A stretch of DNA of 64,000 nucleotides, taken from positions 33,815,851 to 33,879,850 of the forward strand of contig NC_079877.1 of assembly GCF_029227915.1 (NCBI RefSeq), written 5' to 3'. The stretch comes from Hydractinia symbiolongicarpus. Lineage: Eukaryota; Cnidaria; Hydrozoa; Anthoathecata; Hydractiniidae. The notes under the pieces are model-generated. The model did not search any database. It was not told the DNA's origin and saw only the letters and a program-made list of their open reading frames with translations. Shown one piece after another: positions 1 to 12,000 of the stretch. Position 1 is the first letter of the stretch. Every line of letters begins with the position of its first letter. A program made the position numbers and the translations under genes.

Positions 1-98
1 CCCATGTTTTTGAAGACATCTAGACGTTTCCGTTTTTAAATCAGTTTGAAAACTAGTACACATAAAAAAGACAAAAATCATATGATATAAATACTCAC

Positions 99-3000
99 AG
101 AAATGTTGCCTTCAGCAATCAGCTCAAATAGAGTGTCTCCAATTCCATGAAATGGAAAGGTACCTCCCAAAAGGATGTATAATATCACACCTACGTATAA
201 TGTATAATAAATGTTGTTTTGTCAAAAAATTATTTAATAAATTTTTAAAAAAGGGAATTGCAACAATGGAATAAAATAACTAAAATATATACATAGAACT
301 ATAATGATGAAAATCACACTATTTTAGCTTAAAAAGCAATGAAGGAAAATAATATTTACACATGCATGAATCCTAAATGACTTCAAATTAGTTATACTTA
401 TCATTATGTGTTTTATGTCACATATTACATTGCAAAGAAACTTGTAGAAACTAGATTAAACAGCAGTGTAATAAAAATTCCACCATTACCATCTGTAAGC
501 ATATTTTTGCTATTAACTGCACGCCCAAATAAACATTAAAGAAATTACACAATAAAAATGTAAAAACTTACCACATCCCCAAATATCTACTGGAAATCCA
601 TATGGTTGCCTGTTTACAACTTCTGGTGCCATAAAATGAGGAGTGCCGATACGACCACTTTTAATGTAACCACATTCAGGCATTTCAATAGCTATTCCAA
701 AGTCTCCAATCTTGACAGGAGCTGCTTCATCTTGTGATGCAAGCATTACATTGTGTGGCTATGTAAAAAGTGACAATATTTTAAACGCTATTTACAAGCA
801 ATGCAAAAAGTAATCCAGGGTTCAAATTAGAAAAGTAAAGTCAGTTCGCAAAAATTTTGGCACTCTGTAACGAAGAAAACCACTATATAGATGTGGTCTG
901 GGAACAGGGTAGATCAATTATCATTGGCTTATTCTTTAAAAGCTACTTGTTTTTCGACGATATTTTGTAATTTTTTTGTGACTTACGAGTTTTACTTTTT
1001 CCTGCGTTATTATTTTTTTGTTGGAGACAAGTGGGGACGTTTAAACTCGTAAACCCCAAACACGAGAACTGAGCGTCTGAACTAGCGACTCTCTCAGTTT
1101 TAACTTTCTTGTCTCCGATAGCATAAATAATGTTGCAAAAATGAAATCAGTTTATTTTTATAGCATGCTGTAAGAAAATATTCAAAATGTAATTAATGTT
1201 TTAGAGGTTCTTAACCAGTTTTCGTGAACATTACAATGCAAGTTAAATACAGTATACTGATAAAAGTTGTTTTCACAAAAAACATGTTTGTTTCAAACAC
1301 GAGTCTTGTAGTAAAATGCTGTTTACAGTACTGTCCAGATGAAAGTGTGCATGTATGCTCAACTTGCAAAAATATTTGCTTTCATTCAAAAAAAAAGTTT
1401 CATTGTGTTAATTTTTAAACCACGATCTATTCCTTTTCTATCGGCGTTCTTTGTTCTTAAATTTTTAAAACGCGATTTAAAAAAGCATTTCTATCGCTGT
1501 TTTCGTTCTTAAACTTTCAAAACGCGATCTAAAAAATCATTCTTATTGCCGCTTTTCGTTTTAAAATGTGATATAACGAAGCTTTTTTATCGACGTTTTT
1601 CGTTCTTAAATACTTAAAGCTTGATCTGAAAAAGCATTTTTATTGCCGCCTAAAAGTATTCGATTCCCAATTTTATCATTTTCTTCGCAAGGTGATTTGC
1701 AAAAATGTCATTTCGATTCACGAATTGCAAACTGCTAATTCGAACCCTGTAATTGTACTTGATAACGTCTAACATACCTTCATGTCCCTATGCACGATAC
1801 CACACTCATGAATCATGGCCAATCCTTCCAAAACTTGTCGAACATAATGGCTACAATAAAAACACAAGAGGACTGTATGATGGAAGTAATTACATTAGTG
1901 ATGAAAATATGTGAATCTCACTTACCTAGCCACAGCTTCACTGTAAACGAATCCAGCATTTACTTTATTTACAATTTCATAACATAGATCCAAGCCACTT
2001 AATCTTAAAAACAAACAAACAGATTACAGGATAATAAAGTATATAAAAGTTAAACAAAGGACAACATTGTTTTTTTCTGAAAAAAGTTGACGAAATTCTT
2101 TACTAGACAATAAATACATGGAAATTACCATACATATATTTGATATGCCAATCATATTACATCGATAATGCAGTGTATCATTGCTTTTGTGTAACACACC
2201 TTTCCCGAATTTCATAATTTATAATAATTATGATGTCATCCGAAATTTTATAATGGTTCTATGGGCTTCAAATAAGGATATTCAGACAGAATATCAAATT
2301 ATCATGACAAAACTCTGCTAAGGGTTTGACCATAACTTTCAGTTCGCAATTGAAGCACTTAACGAACAGAAATATTTACAAAATTAGGTAATTGTTCTAC
2401 CTTTTGCTACGGAACTTAGGGATAAAAATTATTTTTAATATCAACCTCTTTAATTGAGTTTGACATAATTAGAAAATTCGGGAAAGGTCTATTGCTAGCT
2501 AAATTAACCTTCGTGTACATCTATTTTATTCTCTCCTCCTCTCTGTCTCGTTTTTTGTTTTATTGTGTTGACATTTTAAAATTTTAACTCTCACCATCAG
2601 ACTACTCGTAAGAATGGTTTAATTGAGATATTTTCTTCTCACTTATATGAGAATGCTAAAATTATTTTGCTTATCTTTAATTGTAATCATGGTGTGCTCA
2701 GTAAATGAATTACCGGAATGGAGAGGAAATATATCCTTTTCTATAAAAACCTAGTTTATCAAAACAGGTATGGGCCAAAATTGAGAAAACATTAAGAACA
2801 TTCTAAACCTGAATTCCTTCTTAGACTGTAAGAACAAAATAATGCATTAAATAATTTTTCCTTTATACTCCATTTATGCACATAATTTGTCACAATATGA
2901 TCACTTCAACAATATCTACTTATTCTAATGTGCTCAAAGTGATTGCAAAGATTTAAACAGATTAGAAAAACATTCAAAACAAAATAAGAAATCTCCTCAG

Positions 3001-6000
3001 GATTGTGGAATATTGCATGTGTAAGCCAACAAAATATAAAGCAATTTCATTGTGTGAAAAAGAATTGAACAATAGATTGCAAGGTAAAAAGTTAAATTAT
3101 GTAAGGTTACAATTATTATTGCGTACACAGTTATATTAACATGTGCATTTTGTAATGTGGGCATTTCAATTAAAGGTGGGCACTTCAATTGAAGGTACCT
3201 TCCCTTGAATTATAAGAGGAATTCATGTGTGGTAGATAGACATGCTTCGAAAAAAATAAACCGACAGGCAAACAATATTTCCAAGTCCCGCAATATTAAC
3301 AAGACAAACTTACAATTCACTGATAATGTATACTTCATTTTCCACTTTAAAACTTTCGTACACTTCAACTAAAAAACATAATACCAGCTAGTGTGAGCTG
3401 AAGTAACACATTAAAAAATAATTTTTTGAGGAAACTAAGCTAACAAACAGTTAAAAAAGAACACCTTTCACACATGACCGAGATTGGAACTTTCCTTCCT
3501 TTCTTATGTAAGGATTATTTCCCTTGTGTTGTAGCTTGCCCTAATTCATTTGTTTAAGATTTTACAAATCTTTTTGTGCACAATGGTTTACTGCACAATA
3601 ATTTTCGAACACTTCTTGCAGATAATAAATACAAAAATAGCTTGAAGAAGTATTGTACATTTCAAAATTAGGTTATAAAGTTTATTAAAGTTTATAGAAT
3701 AATTATTTTGTACAATAGTAGTAGTAGTAGTATTTTTTTTCCATATATAGATAGTATACAAGGTAATAACTAACTAAAATTTACAAATGGAGGGAGACCT
3801 CCCAATAGTAAAACTAATCAAAGGAGAGGCCACCGAGATAAAGAACTACAAAAAACAAGTAAAAAAATTCATGTTGAAAGAAAATAAATAAAGATTGACA
3901 GAAGAATTAGAAAAATATAAGTAAAGTTGTTTTATTTTGACAAATCAAGTTAAATATTGATCTGTAAGAAAACAGAAATATAACGTTTTCAACTTATTAA
4001 TAGAAAAGGTGTTTAGGCGTGTGTCAGGATAATGTTTCTGAAAGCTGTTTCAATGAATTATTAATTGATATACAATAAAATTTATCCCATATGTCGAAGT
4101 ATGACATTGAGGTTTCATGAAGTAGCCAGTTGCCCTTCCTCTGGTTGTGTATGTGTTCCACAGGATAATAATGAAGATCAAATGTGTTGATTATCCTTAA
4201 GGGATTAAGTTGTTTGGAGATTTGAAAGATCAAAAGAACATTGCGGAATTTTATAAGAACAGAAATTTTAAGAATATTAAGTTTGAAGAATAAAGAGTTG
4301 AGTTATCACTAAATTTGGAAAAGGTGAGAAGTCTGATACAGTGCTTTTGAAAGAGAAGAATTCTATTAGTGGAATTTAAGTTTTGACCCCAAACTTGACA
4401 AGCATAGTTCAAATGTGAGAGAAATAGTGTATGGAAGACAGGTAATAAGGCTTTACGAGTTAAGAAGTGTCTTAGTTTAGCAATAAATATTTAGCAATAA
4501 ATATAGTTGACTGGTGTTCATCTCTCCTAGATTTAAAACAGTCAACAAGGATAAAGACTGATATTGATAAAAAAAATGATAGCTTCACACAACCAAATGT
4601 TGATGCAGCAGATCTGTGCAAAAATTGGATGTGCATGAAAATCTAGGGTATTTAAAATTTATAGGCACAGATGTTGTAAGAGTCTAAGTCAAGTTTATCT
4701 TCCATAAATAAAATGAAAACACAAAGGCCTATTAACATATGTCATAAAATAAAGAGCGTGATGAAATATGCACCCCATTGATGGAGCAAAATGTTCATGG
4801 ACTGCCACATATTCCCAGTGGACTGACAGAGCGAATGAAAATGCACTTGTAAACAGAGAGTAGTAATTTGAAAATTGGAAATCGTATTTAAATAATGAAA
4901 CAGCATAACCCGTATGTTGTGTGTGGTATATGGTTATTTATCAGGGTATTAATTATATATAGATGTTTAAGTTGAAAAAACGCTTAATAACATAATGCAG
5001 ATAGAATTGTGGTTGGATGGTCTATACTGCAAATGCTATCTATGTGCTACTTGTGTATCGTGTTTAGGTTATATAAACTAAATTTTTTTCTAAATTATAC
5101 TCTGCCTTAATTAGCTTTGTAGATTGATCATCTTTCCTCACAGAAATTTTATCTCACATAGTTAATGATAGTTGATCAATCATTTCTGGCAGGGATATGG
5201 TTTACTTAATTTTTTTTTATTAAAACGTCAATCAATGTATATTTCATTGACTCTCAATAAAGTTATCTTATCTTATCAATGATCCGTTTAGTTTGTACAT
5301 ACTTTTACTGATAAAAGTATTTGGCAAATAACACACAGGTTTTTTAAAAATAACCACTAAAAAGCATTCCCTTACCTATATGTGGATGGCTTAATCTTCT
5401 ACATATTCGAACTTCTCTTTCAATATCTATAAGTTAGTTAGGAAAAACAACAAACAAATTTTTGATTATACCATCAAATATTTTTACCCTGTATTTTTGG
5501 GGTCCTGGTCAGGAGTTAGCATATTTTTTTAAACCTTCATATTATTATTTTTTATTTTATTAACTTAAAATCAGGTTTCAATCCAAGATACATAATTAGC
5601 TTTTAAAATTCTTTACTTTGTATACTAAAGCAAGAACAACATAAGAGTACAGGTGATAATCAATGTTGTTCAAGTTGAATACTGCACTTTAACAATAAAA
5701 AAGAAAATTCATAGTTAAATTTAAAAACAAACAAAAATTGACTAAAACCATTATCTAAACAAACCTTCTTCTGTGAGGTTAGTTGACACAGCCAGTTGGT
5801 ATAAGTTCACAATCTTGACAGCATACTCTTGTTGATCTCGCAAGTCAATACACCTCTTACTGACACAGAATGCTCCACTATGGAAAAGCAGCAGAGTTGA
5901 TTAGGATAGTATATATTGACTAGTTGACTGGCACTTGGAAGTACTCGTTTGATTAGGTGGGACAACTGAGGACTGCTATCAAGTTGACATTCAACTAATA

Positions 6001-8220
6001 AGAAAGGCTCAGTGTGTATGATAAAAATATTAATCACAGCAACAGATGCATGATATATAATATAGTTTTTGTCTTTTTTTCATATTTTAAAGTGGCCACT
6101 TGTTGCTTAGTGCAAGGATTAAAAAAAATATTATTTGAATGTAATATTTAATTACAACATTTTTACATAGTTTTAACACACAGCAATTTATATGTAAGTC
6201 TTAGCCAATGGGAAATGACACATACAGTAGTTATTATAAAGCAACATGGTATTGCTTTAAAATAAAAAGCAAATAATATTAAAGGAAACCAGAGGTATAA
6301 AATGATGTTGGACTTATATTTTAGAATGCTCTTTTCGTTGTTAAGACATTCACATTTAAAGCATTTGACTTAATTATGTTGCATAAATTATGATGTCATA
6401 TTTAAGTAATACCAAATTTTGACATTTCTGTGATTTTAGACCTGTTAAGGGGTGCATTTAAACTTTATCAGTGCATAGATATTATAAAGATGAATTGATT
6501 AACATGAATTTTTTTGCAAAAATCACTGTATATATCCTTGTTTTATGCTGTTAAAGCAATTTTTACCACAATAAAATAATAATAAAATTAGACCAACTAA
6601 GCAAATTGAATTGATTTTAAGAATACTTTTTAGAAAAGGACAATAATCAGAGATTTATTTCTTTTCGTTTTACTTGGGAAATCTTCTTGTATTTTGAGAT
6701 ACAAATTTTAAGATTTCACTAATAACAGCTTTAATTCTCCCATACATTTCAAAACATATATTTGAATATAATGTTTACATAGCAAAATTAAAACTAAACA
6801 TCGTTTTTCAGTTTGATGTTTTCAATGCACACAAAACTCTAATTGCTAATTCCTATGTAATCAAATTATACTATTGAAAAAAAATTCTATACATTTTTGT
6901 GTTGTCCCAAAATTTTTTTAAATATTTATTTATTTTAGGTTATAAACAATTTATACCATAAATATGGTTGTGGTATCCTTGCACATGGAAATGAAATTTG
7001 TACACAAAAAATTAATCTTTGAAAATACATAATATACTGTAACAACTAGAAAAACGTTTTCTTATCTACCAAAACCATGAACTATATATTTTTTTATAGA
7101 GAAGGAAAAAAAACTGGCTTTTATTTTTTTTAAACAAGGATCAAATGTTGACATACTGTGAAGAACATTTTTTTATTTTTATAATTTTCCAAGTTATAGC
7201 ATTTACATATTTCTAACTTAAAAAAAACCTAATAAAAAATGTATAAATTATCCCTATACAGTCTTCTTGGGAAATAAAAAAATGTATAGGAAGCAGAACA
7301 GGAAAAGCTCCTTCATCAAGGTCAAGATTACATGAAGATAAAAGGAATATCCTGTCTACTTAACATGTAATAAGATAAATTACTCTTAAGACAACATACT
7401 ATTCAAAACCCATATCAACCTTAATGAATAGATCATTGCTTTTTAAAATGGCTTTTGTTGACACAGCTTATAATAGCTTATACTTCATTAATCTTAATCC
7501 AAAGTTCTAATACATGATTTTTTCAAATTACTTGTACCTGCATAAATGTAATTGTTTGACATGTTCATAGCTTCTTAAAGGAATAATTTTATTAGCAGTA
7601 ACCCAACTGTAATGGTAGAGCTATGGCTGTTATGTACAGGAAGTGACCTTGTAATGTAACAACTTGTCAAAAAGAAAGAAAAAAAAATTGTAATAAAAAG
7701 AATTGTATCAGCTTTAATACCTTCATTGAAAAATAAATTGTGTACTCTGGAAAAAAATTCATACAGGAACATATTTTTATTAGAAGTAGAAACGTTATAT
7801 ACATCAATACTTATACTCAAAACCATAAGTCCAAAATTTTTTGACACTAAACTAAAGCCAATTTTTTCTACACTATTACACCTTCTGTCACTGGAGATTT
7901 TTTATTGAATAATTAGGCTAGATGTCCTTACCACACTTGCTTATTGGTTTTGTGCTGCCAATGTTTAGGTTTTATATTTTCACATAGAGATTTTAAACAA
8001 GTGTTGTAATGTAGTTTTAACATTTAAATTATATAATGTAAAACTGCCATGTCTTTTCATCTGAAAGGTTAAACACATATAGATAATAAACGTGGCAAGT
8101 TTGGTAAGGATGTCACCCCCTGCAAAAAATCAAATTTAAACACATCCTCAACATCAATGAAAAAACTTACCGTCCTATTTCATCAGCTAGAGTAAAATAT
8201 GATGGTAGTCCTGCTTCCAT
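99..8220 (-). CDS. CASK: CASK-type MAGUK, kinase domain (5' part of gene)
   Basis: Eight coding exons join in frame: 8171-8220, 5765-5877, 5376-5426, 3314-3368, 1926-2003, 1778-1850, 572-758 and 99-190 (699 nt, 233 codons). All have GT-AG borders. The gene continues past the left edge, so the L27, PDZ, SH3 and guanylate kinase parts are not visible. The translation follows animal CASK through the CaM-kinase-like domain: glycine loop GRGAFCVS (residues 16-23), AVKIV lysine K38, [20 protein letters not shown] (136-143), DFG (159-161), [11 protein letters not shown] and [20 protein letters not shown] is a synaptic and epithelial scaffold kinase. Human CASK lacks the Asn and DFG Asp that bind Mg; here both are present (N143, D159), so ordinary Mg-dependent catalysis is plausible. 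The ATG at 8218-8220 is chosen because it starts the exon that supplies the glycine loop. Introns reach 2.3 kb and one holds a LINE fragment. Confidence 0.95.
816..1749. mobile_element. TIR element, copy 1 (hAT-like ends)
   Basis: The left end starts CAGGGTTCAAATTAG and the right end is the inverted CTAATTCGAACCCTG, giving about 15-bp terminal inverted repeats. The internal sequence matches a second copy at 11047. CAGGG ends are typical of hAT elements, but I could not see a convincing 8-bp target duplication. No transposase is left. It lies in a CASK intron. Confidence 0.6.
1430..1655. repeat. Degenerate tandem repeat, about 65-bp unit
   Basis: About four diverged units share a core of TTTCGTTCTTAAA followed by AAAACGCGATCTAAAAAA and a CATTTTTATTGCCG-like end. 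It sits inside the TIR element at 816-1749. Confidence 0.6.
3715..4520 (-). pseudogene. 5'-truncated non-LTR retrotransposon, reverse transcriptase C-terminal remnant
   Basis: On the minus strand the sequence reads as a broken C-terminal part of a LINE reverse transcriptase. It contains [16 protein letters not shown] and [16 protein letters not shown] (the usual H-L-N-Y-x-x-x-x-W-G and Q-K-x-x-I-R region), then an [14 protein letters not shown] segment typical of the tail of these proteins. Frameshifts and stops interrupt it. The low-coordinate end carries a (TAC)n tail near 3717-3733, as expected for a non-LTR 3' end. It lies in a CASK intron in the same orientation as CASK. The clade (L2/CR1/Jockey-like) cannot be fixed by eye. 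Confidence 0.7.
5190..5278 (+). mobile_element. Possible 3' tail of a second non-LTR element
   Basis: A short segment ends AATAAAGTTATC followed by a TTATC microsatellite tail, as many non-LTR 3' ends do. No coding part is visible. Confidence 0.35.
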
Positions 8221-9068
8221 CTTTACATTTATAAAAATGTTTAGTTTGTTATCTAGTTATATGCTTTGTATATACATAGCTATATATATATATATATATT
8301 GAAACTGAAAACAAACACATTTGATTGGCACATCTGCTTTATAGCTACAGCTATCTACAACACTTCAAAGCTAGCTTGCTATAGCAAACATTATAAACAC
8401 TTATTTTGGTAATTTGATAATGCATTAAAAATTAAAAAAAATTATTTTTATAATTCAGGGACAAAATATAAAAGTACCACTTAAATATAACTTGAATAAA
8501 TTTATAAAGAAAACAATGCTCACAAACCAAATTACATTAATTATGAAAGCTATAGTTAGCTATAGCTTTCTTATTTAGTTATAAATTCATTTGATTATAT
8601 GATATAAAATGTTTGTCTTGTAAAGGGACTACAAATAACCAATGTCGCCAATATAACAAAACATCATTAGCTAGCTAAACAAAAATTATCTAGCTAGCTA
8701 TAACCAGCAGCCAGTAAGCAAAAATAGAAATATATAATAAAAGCCGCTGTTAAATCCCACCTCGTTAAAAAATTATCTCAGCATTTCAGAAAACAAATAA
8801 TATAGTAATGATATCTGATAACCAAAACTTAATATCTAAATTGAGCAAAACTTAATATCTAAATTCATGTGTCTTTTACAAAATAACTTTAGCCTTTGTC
8901 TTTTAATTGCGACCTTTCTTCTGATATGCTTATCAGCAAATAACATTTAAAGACAGGCACCTTTCTACATCGGAAAATACTGGCACATAAATGTTAAAAC
9001 ATGACTGCTTAAGATCAAAAGATGAATAATAAAAAAGGTAGCAAGTTTGGAAATAAATATAAAAGAAA
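8221..9068. promoter_or_regulatory. Divergent intergenic region between CASK and COG6
   Basis: The 848 bp between the two start codons must hold the 5' UTRs and promoters of two divergently transcribed genes. It contains a (TA)n run at 8281-8300 and several TAGCTAGC/AGCTATAGC palindromic stretches (8540-8705). No clear TATA box is assignable. Confidence 0.5.
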
Positions 9069-12000
9069 ATGGCGGATGGAGCTGCAGAGGTATACACGAG
9101 TGCATCTTCTTCACAAAATCCTTTATCAAGAAAGTTAAAAAAGATACTAGAAACTCGCTTAGACAATGATAAGGTAATCTCTTTCTCATGTGTTTTCAGT
9201 AGTATAACAGTCCGGCAATAAATACCTTTTGTCGTAAAATATTTTTATCAACAAGAAAACTAGCGACGAAAAAAAGGCAGAGGGAAGTCATATATGGATT
9301 TCCCGTCAGCACAACTTTTTAAAACCATGCGAATTACAAATACATATGCCACCATCAAAACATGTCATGTTCGCCATTTCCCCCTATCCTTGCAGACGCA
9401 ACCTGTCATGCCATGGCTATTTTTCGTAGTGGACAAAAAATGTTACTCAAGGTGCCAAATAAACTGGGGGTGGGAATTTTCTGAAAAATTTAATAAACAT
9501 ATAACATAAAAGTATAACACAGAAGTGCGATCAAAAAACCTAAAAAAGCTAAGATTCACAGCATATAGACCAACAGCCATGACGAGGGTGCTGATAAGCC
9601 GCATACGTCGTAAAAAGTGCGGGCGTTTTCGGGCGAGTTCGGCGTTTTAAAAAAAATCAAGTATTCGCCCGAAAAACCCGGCATAGGCGCGAACAATGCC
9701 CGAAAAGAAAAAAAGACAGTAATATATGATTCAAAAAATCTATAAAAATTAAAATAGTTTATTTAAAAATTAAAATAGTTTATTACTATGTGGTAGCAAA
9801 GTTCTTAGAAGAACTGTTTTTGATGGTTTTTGAAAAAGTTTACTTTATAAATAACTTATAAATAAACTTTATTAAATCCTTTCTTTTCAAGTGCCTTCTT
9901 CCTAACCATCGTCCACATGGTTTGTTACAAGAAATTGCATTTCAGAAATGTTCCGGGGAGTTCGGGAAAGTGCAGACGGTTTCGGGGGACAATCGCCAAT
10001 TTTATTTAAAAAGTCACTCAAACTTGCCCGTATATATGCGGGCGTTTGCGGCTTATTGGTACCCTCTTCAGCCATGTCTCAAATATACCAAAACAGTGAC
10101 AAAATTTACGAGGCAAGAAAACAATCGGTTTGGTTTCACATAATGGCAGTATCAGACACAAAAAACACGCTAGAATGGGCATGATTTTTTTCAAATTTTT
10201 ATGGTAAGTAAGATTCCTTGAGCTCCAAATTAATAAACGGGGGGTCCAAATAAGGTCTAGGGGTGACTGAAAATTACTAAGCAAAAGGGGACGTTTATAT
10301 GGCACCTTAGAGTAGCTATTCTTGGATCCAGGTTAACATGCATGAAATTTTCTGATCATTTTCAATAAAAATGACCAATTCAGCACCAAAATTTATGGAA
10401 GCAGGCAAATTTTCAATTTTATACACTAAGTACAACTGGAGCTAGTGGCTGCTAGAAACATCGTCATATGCCTTTCTCTGATGCTCAAAAAACAGACGTG
10501 GCATTTTTGCAACAAAATACTGACGATTGCCTTATAAATCAGACAAAATTTCTCACCTGGTGTTATTATCTTTTTAACAACAAAAATCATTTAACTATAA
10601 CAAGTCCACAGTCATATTACAATATTATAAACTCAAGCTGGCAGCTATTAGAAACCTAAACTTCTAACAGAACTTCGATGGAAGCTTAAAATTTTGATTA
10701 CATGTACAGGACTTTCTTTTTTGTATTATACTTTTTTCAGATACATTCTTTCAATAGCTTGCCGGATATAGTAACTACCCGAATAATGTAACCCTAATTT
10801 TTTCTACATTACATTTACTCATTTTTAAGGTCATCTGAATTTATTAGAAAAGTAAAACTTCTTAATAAAATCAGTGTTTTTGAGATAACTTTAAATTCCA
10901 ACTCCTAAATGGCATAGAACACAAATTTCACAAACACCTATGCAGTTTTTAACTGTATGGGGATTATTAGAAGGAGGTTGGCAATTTGTAAGCCAAATCA
11001 TTTAAGTATATTTTTAATGTCACAAAACAATAACATATTGGCATTGCAGGGTTGGAATTAGAAATGTAAAGTCGGTTCGCAAAAATTTTCACTTTGTGAT
11101 AAAGTAAACCATCATGTGGTCTGAAAACACTGTCGACCACTTATACCATTGATTACTTCTTCAATTAGTAGCTACTTGTTTTTATTTTACTTGTAAGCAA
11201 TTTTTGTTTTATAAATTTTTTCTATCAAAAGTTACTTCACCCTGGAAAATGTTGGAATTCTCTCTTTACTTTTCCTGGAGAAGGGTTAGGGAGGTTTAAA
11301 CTGGGGACCTCAAACACAAGAACCGATCGTCTGAGATATTGACTCTCTTAGCCTTTAACTTGTCTCTAATAGCCAAAAAATGTTGCAAAACCTAAAAAAA
11401 TATGTACTTTAACATCGCCAAACTCACGTCATAATGTAACTATTGTCTTAATCCTGTCTAAAACAGTTCTTAGCCATTTTTTGTGAAATTTTTTGTGTAT
11501 ATTGATTGAGTTGTTTTTTACAAATAAATTTGTTCAAAACAGTCTTTTAGTAAAATGTTGTTGCTTATTATCTTGGCTTCGTTGCAAGATAATGTGAAAA
11601 GATAATGCTGATTGCAAGTATTTTGAAAGAATACAGAAAAGACTTTGTCCATATAGCTACAAGAAAAAAAAAGAAAAAAATGTCTTTTAAAACTAACTGC
11701 GCTGAAAATAAGAATATTTGTAATTTTGTAAACATTTTGATCTACCAATTCTATTCTATTTTTATTTTTTTATGCCCTCTACTTTACTTATAATAAACCA
11801 GCTGTTTTGGCAGGAAGTTCTAGATAACAAACGACTGTTGTAGCTTTGTGAAAATCTAAAATATCACCTAAAACCTCAACTTAGCCAAACATAGCCAACA
11901 CAACAACAGCAAATATTACTGAAAAATAAAAAAGGAACTGATGGATGGTGCCTGAGGGTCATTGCACAGGGGATGTTCTTTTTTAACTTGTTGGCTCATT

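Noticed and set aside
9948-10305. Overlapping 78- and 95-residue frames
   Set aside because: They fall on the right half and flank of the 9582-10068 MITE and have no homology I recognise.
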